This document shows positions 47,772 through 56,611 of a stretch of 64,000 bases of DNA, piece by piece. Positions within the stretch are counted from its first letter, which is position 1. Each line of letters starts with the position of its first letter. The notes under the pieces are model-generated. The model did not search any database and was not told where the DNA came from. It worked only from the letters and a program-made list of their open reading frames with translations. The position numbers and the translations under genes are program-made. Source of the stretch: Lichenicola sp964249735 (GTDB lineage: Bacteria; Pseudomonadota; Alphaproteobacteria; Acetobacterales; Acetobacteraceae); contig CAXUDP010000008.1 in assembly GCA_964249735.1 (NCBI GenBank), forward strand, positions 3,526 through 67,525, read 5' to 3'.

Positions 47772-49028
47772 ATGCCTGACGGCCTGTACGGGCTGGCACG
47801 TGGCCTGCCCGGGGTGGCGCTGCTGCTGGCGATCGGCATCGCGTTCTCGACCGACCACCGCCGCATCGCCCCACGCACCGTGCTGGCGGCGCTGGCCTGC
47901 CAGTTCCTGCTCGGCACCCTGGTCCTGTTCGTGCCGCCGGGCCGGTGGGCGCTGCTGGCCGCCTCCGACGCGGTCAACGCCGTGCTCGACTACGGCAACC
48001 AGGGCATCGGCTTCCTGTTCGGCGGCCTTGTTGGGCCACGCATGGCGCAGCTGTTTCCCGAAGGGGGCTACGTGATCGCCTTCCGCGTGCTGCCCCAGAT
48101 AGTTTATATCTCGGCGCTGATCGCGGTGCTGTATCATTTCGGGATCATGCAGGCGCTCGCCCGCGTGCTGGGCGGCGGGCTGCGGCTCCTTCTCGGCACC
48201 AGCCGGATCGAGAGCTTCTCTGCCGTGAGCACCATCGTGCTCGGCCAGAGCGAGATGCCGCTGGCGCTCAAGCCCTACGTGTCCGTGCTGACGACGGCCG
48301 AGCTGTTCGCGCTGATGTCGAGCGGGACCGCCTCGATCGCGGGCTCGGTGCTGGCCGGCTATGCCGGGCTCGGCGTGCCGCTGCCCTACCTGCTGGCGGC
48401 CTCGGTGATGGCAATCCCGGGCGGGCTGCTGTTCGCCAAGCTGCTGGTGCCGAGCACGGAGCCCAGCCGCGTCACCAGGCTGGACGTGTCGTTCGACGGC
48501 AGGCGCGCTGCCAACGTGTTCGAGGCAATCTCGTCCGGCACCGGCAACGGCGTGCAGCTGGCGGTGGCCGTGGGCTCCATGCTGATCGCCTTCATCGGGC
48601 TGATCGCGTGCCTGAACGGGCTGGTCGGGCTGGTCGGCGGCTGGCTCGGTCGTCCCGGGTTGTCCATGGAGGCGATCATGGGTGCGGCGTTCGCGCCGCT
48701 GGCCTGGTGCATCGGCGTGCCATGGCAGCTGTGCCGGCTGGTCGGCGGCATCATCGGCCAGAAGCTGGTGTTCAACGAGTTCATCGCCTACGTGCACCTT
48801 TCGCCGATGATCCGGGCCCATGCGCTTCCGCCGCACGTGCTGGCGATCCTGTGCTTCGCGCTGTGCGGCTTCGCCAACTTCGCCTCGATCGGCATCCTGC
48901 TCGCCAGCTACGGCGTGGTGGCGCCGGAACGCCGCGGCGAGGTGGCGCGGATGGGCCTCCGCGCGGTGCTGGCCGGCACCCTGTCCAACCTTATGAGCGC
49001 CACCATCGCCGGCATGTTCATCCGGTGA
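47772..49028 (+). CDS. NupC-type concentrative nucleoside transporter
   Basis: A 418-residue CNT-family nucleoside:cation symporter. Features are AVNAVLDYGNQGIGFLFGGLVG, RVLPQIVYISALIAVLYHFGIMQ, the QSE motif in VLGQSEMPLALKPYV, SGTASIAGSVLAGYAGLGV, and NEFIAYVHLS plus CGFANFASIGILLASYG near the end. It imports purine or pyrimidine nucleosides. The start ATG 47772 follows GGACGCGAC; an upstream in-frame start at 47730 is possible. No nucleoside hydrolase is adjacent. Confidence 0.9.
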   Translation: MPDGLYGLARGLPGVALLLAIGIAFSTDHRRIAPRTVLAALACQFLLGTLVLFVPPGRWALLAASDAVNAVLDYGNQGIGFLFGGLVGPRMAQLFPEGGYVIAFRVLPQIVYISALIAVLYHFGIMQALARVLGGGLRLLLGTSRIESFSAVSTIVLGQSEMPLALKPYVSVLTTAELFALMSSGTASIAGSVLAGYAGLGVPLPYLLAASVMAIPGGLLFAKLLVPSTEPSRVTRLDVSFDGRRAANVFEAISSGTGNGVQLAVAVGSMLIAFIGLIACLNGLVGLVGGWLGRPGLSMEAIMGAAFAPLAWCIGVPWQLCRLVGGIIGQKLVFNEFIAYVHLSPMIRAHALPPHVLAILCFALCGFANFASIGILLASYGVVAPERRGEVARMGLRAVLAGTLSNLMSATIAGMFIR

Positions 49029-49253
49029 TGCCCGAGCCCGGCCCCGAGCCGGAGGCCGGCGAAGAATAGGCGACGCCGGAGACGTCACCCATCCGGGCGC
49101 GGTCCGGGACAAAGGCACCCACATCCTGACCCTCGGCACGGCACCGTCTTACGCTTTCACGGCGCGTGCAGCCTGGCGGTCCTGCGTTTCCGCCTCGCGC
49201 GACGCCCGCTTCCGTTGCGAGAAAGGCGGCACCGGACAGCGAAGGCGGAGCTG

Positions 49254-50083
49254 CTACCGCGTTCCGTCCAGCAGGCCGATCACCTCGTGCAGGCTGCGCA
49301 CGATCCGGTGCGCCTTCTCGTGCATCTCCGCNNNNNNNNNNNNNNNNNNNNNNNNNNNNNNNNNNNNNNNNNNNNNNNNNNNNNNNNNNNNNNNNNNNNN
49401 NNNNNNNNNNNNNNNNNNNNNNNNNNNNNNNCGATCACCTCGTGCAGGCTGCGCACGATCCGGTGCGCCTTCTCGTGCATCTCCGCGGTCGGCTGCAGCA
49501 GGTCCGGCACCATGACGACCCGCATCCCGGCCGCATGCGCCGCCCGGACCCCGGTATGGGAGTCCTCGAGCGCCAGGCAGGCCGTCGGCGCTACCTCGAG
49601 TCCCGCCGCGGCGGCCAAATAGGGTTCGGGATCGGGCTTGCCGCGGGACACGTCGTCGCGGGTGACGATCCGCGCGAACCGCCCTGCGATCCCGGCCCGC
49701 TCCAGGTGGTGCAGGGCACGGGCGCGTCCGGACGAGGTGGCTACCGCCCGTGGCAGCCCGCGCCGGTCGAGCGCGTCCAGCAGGGCCATCACTCCGTCCT
49801 TCAGCGCCAGCCGGCCGGAGGCGACCAGCGCGTCCAGATGCTCGCCGTGCAGCGCGAAGTAGCGGTCCAGCGGGAAGCCGTCGCCGTAGCGCTCGCGGAT
49901 CATGGCGCGGCACAGGTCCACCGAGCTGCCGATCATGCCGCGGCAGAAGGCGGGCGGCATGTCGACGCCGAGCGCCACGCCGGCGCTGTGCAGCGCCTCC
50001 ATCGACAACGTTTCGGAGTCCAGGAGCAGGCCGTCCATGTCGAAGATCACCGCCTCGATCGGCGCGTCGGGATGATCCGGCAT
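49254..50083 (-). CDS. HAD-superfamily phosphatase (beta-phosphoglucomutase/phosphatase-like)
   Basis: A HAD hydrolase: motif I VIFDMDGLLLDSE, motif II AVATSSGRARA, motif III RGKPDPEPYLAAAAGL, and motif IV LALEDSHTGVRAAHAAG. This is the subclass I type with a helical cap, acting on sugar phosphates or similar. A false gap (49332-49431) and duplicated 55-mer interrupt the C-terminus. Removing them gives 224 residues ending MHEKAHRIVRSLHEVIGLLDGTR. AGGAGA lies 9 nt before ATG 50083. Confidence 0.88.
49332..49431. other. artificial assembly gap (100 N) in the HAD gene
   Basis: The 55 bases at 49277-49331 recur exactly at 49432-49486. Deleting the Ns and one copy restores the HAD reading frame, so no sequence is missing here. 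Confidence 0.95.
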
Positions 50084-50144
50084 CGTGCTGGTCTCCTGGC
50101 CGGGTTTGATGCCGGAGCACGTCCCGTGGCGAAGGGGAAGGAAG

Positions 50145-50420
50145 TCAGGACCCGCTGGTGTCGGCGTCCGGCGCCGGCTCCTCGGCGTCGCCGTGCAGCC
50201 CATAGATCCGGTAGGTGTCGATCGCCCGGGCGCTCGGGTACTGGTCCGTCATCTGGCCGGAGCGGCTGAAGTACTCGGTCACGACGATGCCGAGCGCCGG
50301 ATCGATCACCGGCTGCGGGTTCAGCAGGCGCACCGGCACCTGCGGCGCAGGCGCGGGCACGCCTTCGGCGCGGTCCGCCGCCGCCGGCATCGCCACGGCT
50401 GCGACAGGCGTGATCCGCAT
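50145..50420 (-). CDS. small conserved-looking protein with a CtrA-like site upstream
   Basis: A 91-residue protein with an Ala/Pro-rich N-terminus and a more conserved-looking core: NPQPVIDPALGIVVTEYFSRSGQMTDQYPSARAIDTYRIYG. The core resembles short alphaproteobacterial proteins that occur near flagellar genes, but I cannot name a family and the resemblance is from memory. GGGGAG lies 8 nt before ATG 50420, and a near-perfect CtrA site is 47-62 nt upstream. It follows the nucleoside kinase gene on the same strand. Confidence 0.65.
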   Translation of the reverse strand: MRITPVAAVAMPAAADRAEGVPAPAPQVPVRLLNPQPVIDPALGIVVTEYFSRSGQMTDQYPSARAIDTYRIYGLHGDAEEPAPDADTSGS

Positions 50421-50466
50421 GACCTTGCTCCCCGACCCTTGTCGCCGCCGAACAAACGACGGATCG

Positions 50467-50482
50467 GTTAAGGAAACCCTAA
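50467..50482 (-). promoter_or_regulatory. near-match CtrA site
   Basis: Read on the minus strand the site is TTAG-GGTTTCC-TTAAC, one base off the CtrA consensus TTAA-N7-TTAAC. It lies 47 to 62 nt upstream of the ATG at 50420, a typical distance for CtrA control. Confidence 0.45.
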
Positions 50483-50500
50483 TGGCCGCCCGCATCGGGC

Positions 50501-51130
50501 TCAGGACGGGTTGACCAGGAGGTCGGCGTGGTCGCGCGTCGCCTCGATCAGTCGGGCGTTCGGCGTGTCGGTGGCGGCGATCCAGGCCAAAGCTGCTTCC
50601 CGGCTGCGCCCGAACGCCATGTGCCGCGACAGCAGCCAGTCCAGCCGTGCAGCATCCGGCGTGGCGACGAACCAGCTCTGGTCCAGCAGCCCACGCACCG
50701 GCGCCCAAGGGCCGTCCAGCAGCAGGTAGTTCCCTTCCGTCACGACCAGCCGCACCTGCGGCGGCACCGGGATCGCGCCGGCTACCGGCTCCTCGATCTC
50801 GCGCCGGAACACCGGTGCATACACGGTCTCGTCCGGCGCCTGGCTGCGCAGGCGACGCAGCAGCGACACGTAGCCGGCGGCGTCGAAGGTGTCCGGCGCG
50901 CCCTTGCGATCGGCCCGGCCGAGACGCTCGAGCTCGGCCTGGGCGAGGTGGAACCCGTCCATCGGCACCAGCGCCGCCAGCGGCCCGAGCTGTGCCACCA
51001 GCCGGGCAGCCAGCGTCGACTTGCCGCTGCCCGGTGGGCCGGCGAGGCCGAGCAGCCGGCGTGCGCCCGACGCCATCAAGGCCCGGGCACGATCGAGAAG
51101 CGGCGCGGGCAGGGGGGAAAAGCCGGACAT
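50501..51130 (-). CDS. P-loop nucleoside/sugar kinase-like protein
   Basis: A 209-residue kinase of the uridine kinase/pantothenate kinase-like fold. It has GLAGPPGSGKSTLAARL (Walker A), VPMDGFHLAQAELERLGRADRKGAPDTFDAAGYVSLL, VYAPVFRREIEEPVAGAIPV and LVVTEGNYLLLDGPW. This matches the subgroup annotated as nucleoside/nucleotide kinase or fructose-transport kinase-like in alphaproteobacteria; the substrate is unknown. It lies 35 nt after the 2OG-oxygenase gene. Confidence 0.85.
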   Translation of the reverse strand: MSGFSPLPAPLLDRARALMASGARRLLGLAGPPGSGKSTLAARLVAQLGPLAALVPMDGFHLAQAELERLGRADRKGAPDTFDAAGYVSLLRRLRSQAPDETVYAPVFRREIEEPVAGAIPVPPQVRLVVTEGNYLLLDGPWAPVRGLLDQSWFVATPDAARLDWLLSRHMAFGRSREAALAWIAATDTPNARLIEATRDHADLLVNPS

Positions 51131-51165
51131 GATCTCGTGGCAGGACACCCGCCGGTCCGCGGTTG

Positions 51166-51864
51166 TCAAGGCGCTGCGACCTCGCGTCCGACCGAGAAGT
51201 TGAAGGCGACCGAGATCCTGGTCCCCGCGCCGGCATAGGGCGCCACCGAATGGATCAGCCAGGACGGGAACAGCACCATCATTCCCGCTTCCGGCGTCAC
51301 CCGCTCGCCCTCGCCGTCGCCATGGGTGGCGGCGATGGCGCAGCGCAGCTGCGGCGCCACCATGGTCGGCAGGATCCCGCGCGGGTCGGCCAGCTCCAGC
51401 ATCCCGCCCTGCGCCGCATCGGAGGCCGCACCACCATCGTCGACCCAGTAGATGCCGGACCAGTATGCCCCCGGATGGGCATGCGCACGGTTGCCGTGTC
51501 CGGTGCGGTTGACGTTGGCCCAGGCCGTGACCACCCAACCCACGGCCGCCGGGACCAGCGCGTCGCCCCGCTGCATCACCGTCATGTGCCCGACCAGCGC
51601 CCGCGCCGCGTCCAGCACGGCGAGGCCCGCCGGTCCGCACCAGGAGGCGAACTCGGCCGAGTGCCAGCCGCCCTGGTTGCTGACCGAGACGCCGCGCTCC
51701 GCCTGCTCCCGCGCCAGGATCGTCGCCGCCAGCTCGGCGTCGAGCGTCCGGTGCCCGCCCAGCCGCGCGCTGACGAGCGGGGTCGGGAACATCCCCCTGG
51801 CGGCGATGCTGCCGGGCTCGAACGCCGCGTCGAGCCGGTCGTCCGCGCCGTCGCCGCTGGTCAT
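51166..51864 (-). CDS. putative 2OG-Fe(II) oxygenase (TIGR02466-like)
   Basis: A 232-residue double-stranded-beta-helix oxygenase. ANVNRTGHGNRAHAHPGAYWSGIYWVDDG contains the HxH/HxD-type iron site; GMLELADPRG, MMVLFPSWLIHSVAPYAGAGTRISVAFNFSVG supplies the distal His and the 2-oxoglutarate Arg. This is the pattern of the TIGR02466 family. No substrate is known. It is 21 nt from gpsA on the same strand. Confidence 0.85.
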   Translation of the reverse strand: MTSGDGADDRLDAAFEPGSIAARGMFPTPLVSARLGGHRTLDAELAATILAREQAERGVSVSNQGGWHSAEFASWCGPAGLAVLDAARALVGHMTVMQRGDALVPAAVGWVVTAWANVNRTGHGNRAHAHPGAYWSGIYWVDDGGAASDAAQGGMLELADPRGILPTMVAPQLRCAIAATHGDGEGERVTPEAGMMVLFPSWLIHSVAPYAGAGTRISVAFNFSVGREVAAP

Positions 51865-51885
51865 GCCTGTTCCGCTCCCACCGTC

Positions 51886-52845
51886 CTATTCCAGTCCCAG
51901 CGGCCGCCCCAGCAGCTGCGCGCGTGCCTCCGCGAGGCCGATCCTGCCAGTCAGCAGCGCCGCCACCATGTCGATGATCGGCACCGCCACGCCCGCGGCG
52001 GCCGCCCGCGCCGCCAGTGCCGGCGCGGTGTCCACCCCTTCCGCCACCGTGGTCCGGCTCTCCAGCACCTCCGCAAGCGCCTGGCCCCGCCCGAGTGCTG
52101 CACCCAGGCTGGTGTTGCGGGACGCGGCGCCGGTGCAGGTCAGCAGGAGGTCGCCTACGCCGGACAGCCCGCCCGCGGTGGCGGCACGGCCGCCCAGCGC
52201 CACGATCAGCCGCGACAGCTCGGCGATGCCGCGCGTCACCAGCGCCGCCCGGGCGTTCTCGCCATAGCCGGCGCCGATCGCCGCACCGGCCGCGATGGCG
52301 ATCACGTTCTTCGCCGCGCCGCCGACCTCCACCCCCAGCGGGTCGTCCCCGGCATAGACGCGGAACCCGCCGCCCGACAGCATCGCCGCCAGCGCCTGCG
52401 CCAGGCCGACATCCGCACTCGCCAGCACCGCGGCGGCCGGCAGCCCGCGCGCCACCTCGCCGGCGAAGTTCGGCCCGGACAGCACGCCGCGCGGCAGGTG
52501 CGGGTGGAGGGCTGCCAGCACCTCGCCGGGCAGGCAGCCGGTGCCGCGCTCGACTCCCTTGCAGCAGGCGACCAGCGGCGCGTGCAGCGCCAGCCGGCCT
52601 GCGACGGCGCGCAGGTGCTGCATCGGCACCGCCAGCAGCAGCAGGTCGGCCGCGTCCGGCAGCACGCCGGTCACCGACACCTGGGCAGGCAGCACGATCC
52701 CGGGCAGGCGCGCCATGCAGCGGTCCGGCCCGAGCGAGGCGGGATCGCGCGCCCACAGCGACACCTCCGCCTCGGTTCGCGCCGCCTGCACCGCCAGAGC
52801 GGTACCCCAGGCGCCGGCGCCGACCACGGCGATCCGCGCGCTCAC
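51886..52845 (-). CDS. gpsA: glycerol-3-phosphate dehydrogenase [NAD(P)+]
   Basis: A 319-residue GpsA that makes sn-glycerol-3-phosphate for phospholipid synthesis. The Rossmann N-terminus is IAVVGAGAWGTALAVQAA. LLLAVPMQHLRAVAGRL, CCKGVERGTG, LSGPNFAGEVARGLPAAAVLAS, VEVGGAAKNVIAIAAGAAIGAGYGENARAALVTRGIAEL (catalytic Lys) and GLSGVGDLLLTCTGAASRN are canonical. GTG 52845 overlaps the rlmJ stop (GTGA). Part of a tsaD-rlmJ-gpsA operon. Confidence 0.95.
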   Translation of the reverse strand: MSARIAVVGAGAWGTALAVQAARTEAEVSLWARDPASLGPDRCMARLPGIVLPAQVSVTGVLPDAADLLLLAVPMQHLRAVAGRLALHAPLVACCKGVERGTGCLPGEVLAALHPHLPRGVLSGPNFAGEVARGLPAAAVLASADVGLAQALAAMLSGGGFRVYAGDDPLGVEVGGAAKNVIAIAAGAAIGAGYGENARAALVTRGIAELSRLIVALGGRAATAGGLSGVGDLLLTCTGAASRNTSLGAALGRGQALAEVLESRTTVAEGVDTAPALAARAAAAGVAVPIIDMVAALLTGRIGLAEARAQLLGRPLGLE

Positions 52846-53684
52846 GCGGCCGCCCGCTCCGGCGTCAGCCGACGAACCTCGCTGCTGCCGGCGCCGACGC
52901 CCAGCGCGTCGGCGATCGCCGACAGGATCCCGGCGGCCGCCTCCTCGAAGCCCCAGGGCGGCGACCCCACCAGCAGGCCGCACCCGTTCAGCCGCGACGG
53001 GTCCAACGGCGGCCGGAGCAGCAGCTCCGCCGTCAGCAGGTCCGGCCCGCCCGCATCCGTCAGCCGGTCGAGGAAGCCGCGCGACGCCGCCCGGTTCTTG
53101 ATCGGATACCAGGCCGCCACCGTCCCGGTGCCGAAGCGCTGCCGCGCCCGCGCGATGGCGGCTTCCAGGCGCGCGAACTCGCCCTCCTGCTCGAACGGCG
53201 GGTCGATCAGAGTCAGCCCGCGCCTGACCCCGTCTGCCGGCGGCAGCAGCGCCGCGATCGCCGCGTAGCCGTCGCGCCGGTGCACCGCGACCCGCGGATC
53301 GCGACCCATCCCGCGACGGAGCAGCGCGTGGTCGTCGGGATGCAGATCGCACAGCAGGAGCCGGTCCTGCGGCCGGAGCATCGCCTGCACCAGCGCCGGC
53401 GAGCCGGGATAGCGCGCCGGCGCCCCCGCCTCGCGCACCAGCCGGAGGTAGGGCGACAACGCCGGGATGTCCGGCCCGTCGAGCAGCCGGCCGATGCCGT
53501 CGCGCCATTCCCCGGTACGGTTCGCCTCGGTGCCCTCGAGGTCGTAGCGACCGATGCCGGCATGGGTGTCCAGCACCGCGACCGGCGCCTCCTTGCGCTG
53601 CATCGCCCGCACGAGCCAGACCAGCAGCGCGTGCTTCATGCAGTCGGCGAAGTTCCCGGCGTGATAGGCGTGGCGGTAGTTCAT
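52842..53684 (-). CDS. rlmJ: 23S rRNA (adenine-2030-N6)-methyltransferase
   Basis: A 280-residue RlmJ. The N-terminus MNYRHAYHAGNFADCMKHALL is highly specific for the family. VLDTHAGIGRYDL is the SAM-binding motif, LTLIDPPFEQ is the N6-adenine methyltransferase DPPF motif, and YPIKNR follows. Methylates A2030 of 23S rRNA. It overlaps tsaD upstream (ATGA) and gpsA downstream by 4 nt each, a tightly coupled set. Confidence 0.95.
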   Translation of the reverse strand: MNYRHAYHAGNFADCMKHALLVWLVRAMQRKEAPVAVLDTHAGIGRYDLEGTEANRTGEWRDGIGRLLDGPDIPALSPYLRLVREAGAPARYPGSPALVQAMLRPQDRLLLCDLHPDDHALLRRGMGRDPRVAVHRRDGYAAIAALLPPADGVRRGLTLIDPPFEQEGEFARLEAAIARARQRFGTGTVAAWYPIKNRAASRGFLDRLTDAGGPDLLTAELLLRPPLDPSRLNGCGLLVGSPPWGFEEAAAGILSAIADALGVGAGSSEVRRLTPERAAA

Positions 53685-54754
53685 GCAGGCACGAGCTCGT
53701 CCAGCGGCCAGCGCGGACGCGGCGGGGCAGCGAGGTCGCCCGCAGCACCCGCCCGCAGCGCCTCGATCGCCGCCCAGCCGACCATGACCGCATTGTCGGT
53801 GCACAGCCGCAGCGGCGGGGCGGCGAAGCCGACGCCGCGCGAAGCGGCGAGGCCGGTCAGCCGGGCGCGGATGGCGGCGTTGGCCGCAACCCCGCCCGCG
53901 ACCACCAGCAGCCTGGCCTCCGGCATCATGTCCAGCGCGTTGCCGACCCGGTCCGCGAGCACCGTTGTCACCGCCGCCTGGAACGAGGCGGCGAGGTCGG
54001 CCGCGTCCTGGCCGGCGAGGGGGGCGGGCAGGGTGGCGATGCGCTGCGCCACCGCCGTCTTGAGGCCGCTGAAGGAGAAGTCGCAGCCCGGGCGGCGCAG
54101 CAGCGGGCGGGGCAGGCGGTGCGCCTCCGGATCGCCGCCCTGCGCCAGCCGCTCCAGCGCCGGTCCGCCGGGCCAGCCGAGCCCCAGCATCTTCGCCACC
54201 TTGTCGAACGCTTCTCCCGCCGCGTCGTCGACCGTGCCGCCGAGCCGGCGGTAGCGGCCGAGTCCGTCCACCGCCACGCACTGGCAGTGCCCGCCGGACA
54301 CCAGCAGAAGCAGGTAGGGGAACGGGGCGCCGCCGGGAACCAGGCCCGGCAACCGCGCCGTCAGCGCGTGCGCCTCGAGGTGGTTCACCGATACGAACGG
54401 CACCCCGAGCGCCAGCGCCATCCCCTTGGCCAGCCCGCTGCCGACGACCAGGCCGCCGATCAGGCCGGGCCCGCAGCTGGCCGCCACCGCGCCGAGCCGG
54501 TCCGCCGGAGTTCCTGCCTCGTGCAGCACCGCGCGGACCAGGTCCGGCAGGTGCAGGAGATGGGCGCGGGCGGCGATCTCCGGCACCACGCCGCCGAACG
54601 GCGTGTGCTCCGCCTGGCTCAGCACCCGCTCGGCCAGGACCACGCCGGCGGCGTCCAGGACCGCGCAGGCGGTCTCGTCGCAGGACGACTCGATCGCCAG
54701 CACCGGTCCGCCGTTCCAGCCCTCCGCCTTCGCCTGCGACACAGGATCCGCCAT
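53681..54754 (-). CDS. tsaD: tRNA N6-adenosine threonylcarbamoyltransferase
   Basis: A 357-residue TsaD/Kae1, the catalytic subunit for t6A at position 37 of ANN-decoding tRNAs. It has VLAIESSCDETACAVLD, the metal-binding PEIAARAHLLHLPDLV, GPGLIGGLVVGSGLAKGMA, VNHLEAHALTARL, LLLVSGGHCQ, GEAFDKVAKMLGLGWPGGPALERLA and the late CTDNAVMVGWAAIE. Divergent from hemC with 42 nt between the starts, a common alphaproteobacterial arrangement. Confidence 0.97.
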   Translation of the reverse strand: MADPVSQAKAEGWNGGPVLAIESSCDETACAVLDAAGVVLAERVLSQAEHTPFGGVVPEIAARAHLLHLPDLVRAVLHEAGTPADRLGAVAASCGPGLIGGLVVGSGLAKGMALALGVPFVSVNHLEAHALTARLPGLVPGGAPFPYLLLLVSGGHCQCVAVDGLGRYRRLGGTVDDAAGEAFDKVAKMLGLGWPGGPALERLAQGGDPEAHRLPRPLLRRPGCDFSFSGLKTAVAQRIATLPAPLAGQDAADLAASFQAAVTTVLADRVGNALDMMPEARLLVVAGGVAANAAIRARLTGLAASRGVGFAAPPLRLCTDNAVMVGWAAIEALRAGAAGDLAAPPRPRWPLDELVPA

Positions 54755-54796
54755 CGCCACCTTTCCATCCTGCGGTGCGGGTAATACGACAGGCCC

Positions 54797-55894
54797 ATGC
54801 CGCCCGCACAGCCCGATCCGCTCCCGGTTCCGCCTGCCGAGCCGGCACCGCCGTCGGACGCGCTGCAACGGGCCGCGGCGGCCGCGGCGGCACGGCAGGC
54901 GCAGGTGCCAGGCGGCCGGCCCGGCAGCCACCGCCCGACCCTGCCGCTTCGCGTCGGCACCCGCGGCTCGCCGCTGGCGCTGGTGCAGACGCGGACCTTC
55001 CTGACGGTGCTGACCCGTTTCTGCCCGGTTCTGCGCGACATGGAAGCGTTCGAGGAGCACCGGATCAACACCACCGGCGACATGGTGCAGAACCGCCTGC
55101 TGGCGGAGATCGGCGGCAAGGGGCTGTTCGCCAAGGAGATCCACGAGGCGCTGGCGGACGGCCGGATCGACCTCGCGGTGCACAGCCTGAAGGACCTGGA
55201 GACCACCCTGCCGCCCGGCCTGGTGCTGGCCTGCGCGCTGAAGCGCGAGGACGCGCGCGACGTGCTGGTGCTTCGTCCCGACCTGCCGGGCCCCGGTCCC
55301 GGCGACCCGTACTCCGTGCTGGCGCGTGGCGCCCTGATCGGCACCGCCTCGGTCCGCCGCCAGGCACAGCTGCTGCACGCGCGGCCCGACCTGCGCACGG
55401 CCATGATACGCGGCAACGTGCAGACCCGGCTCGACAAGGTGTCGCAGGGCCTGTTCGACGGGAGCCTGCTGGCCCTCGCCGGCCTGCGTCGGCTGGGCAT
55501 GGAGGACCGTGCCGACGTGATCCTGGAGCCGGAGGTGATGGTGCCGTCGGCCGGGCAGGGCATCGTCGGCGTCACCGTGCGCGAGGCCGATGCCGAGCTG
55601 CGTGAGCTGCTGTCGGCGATCGAGGACGACGAGGCGCGTGCCGTGTCCACCGCCGAGCGCGCGTTGCTGGCCGAGCTCGACGGCTCCTGCCGCACCCCGA
55701 TCGGCGGCCATGCCCGCCTCGATCGCGCGGCGCCGGGCGGTCCGAAACTGCTGCTCACCGGGCTGGTGGCGCGTGCCGACGGCTCCTTCCTGCTCAAGCG
55801 CAGCGTCGAGGGGCTGCCGGCCGACGCCGAGCGGCTCGGGCGCGATCTCGGCGCCTCGCTCCGCGCCGACAGCCCGTCCAACCTGTTCGAGTGA
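54797..55894 (+). CDS. hemC: hydroxymethylbilane synthase (porphobilinogen deaminase)
   Basis: A HemC that joins four porphobilinogens into hydroxymethylbilane. The core starts at LPLRVGTRGSPLALVQTRTF. INTTGDM, GGKGLFAKEIHEALADGRIDLAVHSLKDLETTLP, GTASVRRQAQLLHARPDL and IRGNVQTRLDKV follow, and the dipyrromethane-binding Cys is in LDGSCRTPIGG (about 298). From ATG 54797 the protein has an extra Pro/Ala-rich N-terminus of about 48 residues, longer than usual; later starts are possible. hemD follows with a GTGA overlap. Confidence 0.95.
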   Translation: MPPAQPDPLPVPPAEPAPPSDALQRAAAAAAARQAQVPGGRPGSHRPTLPLRVGTRGSPLALVQTRTFLTVLTRFCPVLRDMEAFEEHRINTTGDMVQNRLLAEIGGKGLFAKEIHEALADGRIDLAVHSLKDLETTLPPGLVLACALKREDARDVLVLRPDLPGPGPGDPYSVLARGALIGTASVRRQAQLLHARPDLRTAMIRGNVQTRLDKVSQGLFDGSLLALAGLRRLGMEDRADVILEPEVMVPSAGQGIVGVTVREADAELRELLSAIEDDEARAVSTAERALLAELDGSCRTPIGGHARLDRAAPGGPKLLLTGLVARADGSFLLKRSVEGLPADAERLGRDLGASLRADSPSNLFE

Positions 55895-56604
55895 CAGCGC
55901 GGCGCGGGGTCCTGGTCACCCGGCCGGAACCTGGCCTGTCCGAAACGATGCACGCTCTCGCCCGCCTGGGCTTCGCGCCGGTGGCCGCGCCCCTGCTGTC
56001 GATCCGGACGCGGCGCCCGGTCCTGCCGCGTCGGGTGCAGGCGATCCTGCTCACCAGCGGCCAGGCCGCGGCACCCCTGGCAGGGCTGGCACCGGAACTG
56101 CGCGCCCTGCCGGTTCTCGCGGTCGGCGACGCCACCGCGGCCCGCGCGCGCGCCGCCGGCTTCGGGGCGGTCGACAGCGCCTCCGGCGACGCGGCGCGGC
56201 TGGTCGGGATCGCCGGGGGCCGGTTTGACCGGGACGGGGAGCCGCTGCTTCTGGCCTGTGGCCTCGGGCAGGGATCGGAGGTGGCCGCCGGGCTGCGCCG
56301 GGCCGGGTTCCGGGTCCGGCGGCGCTGCGTCTACGCGGTGCGGCCGGTGCGTCGGCTGCCGGAACCGGCACTCGATGCGCTGGCGTCCGGCCGCCTCGAG
56401 GCGGTGCTGTTCTTCTCCGCCGACACCGCGGCGGCCTTCGTCCGGGTGCTGCCGCGGCACCTGCATGCCGCACTCGCCACCGTCCGCGCCGTCGCCATCA
56501 GCCCGCGCGCCGCCGAACCGCTGCGTCGCCTGCGCTGGCGCGGCATCGCCGCCGCCGGGACGCCGGACGCCGCGGCGCTGGTGTCCCTGCTGGAGGAACG
56601 CTGA
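55891..56604 (+). CDS. hemD: uroporphyrinogen-III synthase
   Basis: A 237-residue HemD that cyclises hydroxymethylbilane with inversion of ring D. The sequence is poorly conserved, as is normal: VLVTRPEPGLSETMHALARLGFAPVAAPLLSI at the start, AILLTSGQAAAPLAG, LPVLAVGDATAARARAAGF, and YAVRPVRRLPEPALDALASGRLEAVLFFSADTAAAFVRVL. The GTG start at 55891 overlaps the hemC stop, and position after hemC is decisive for the call. Confidence 0.9.
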   Translation: MTARRGVLVTRPEPGLSETMHALARLGFAPVAAPLLSIRTRRPVLPRRVQAILLTSGQAAAPLAGLAPELRALPVLAVGDATAARARAAGFGAVDSASGDAARLVGIAGGRFDRDGEPLLLACGLGQGSEVAAGLRRAGFRVRRRCVYAVRPVRRLPEPALDALASGRLEAVLFFSADTAAAFVRVLPRHLHAALATVRAVAISPRAAEPLRRLRWRGIAAAGTPDAAALVSLLEER

Positions 56605-56611
56605 GCGGGGG

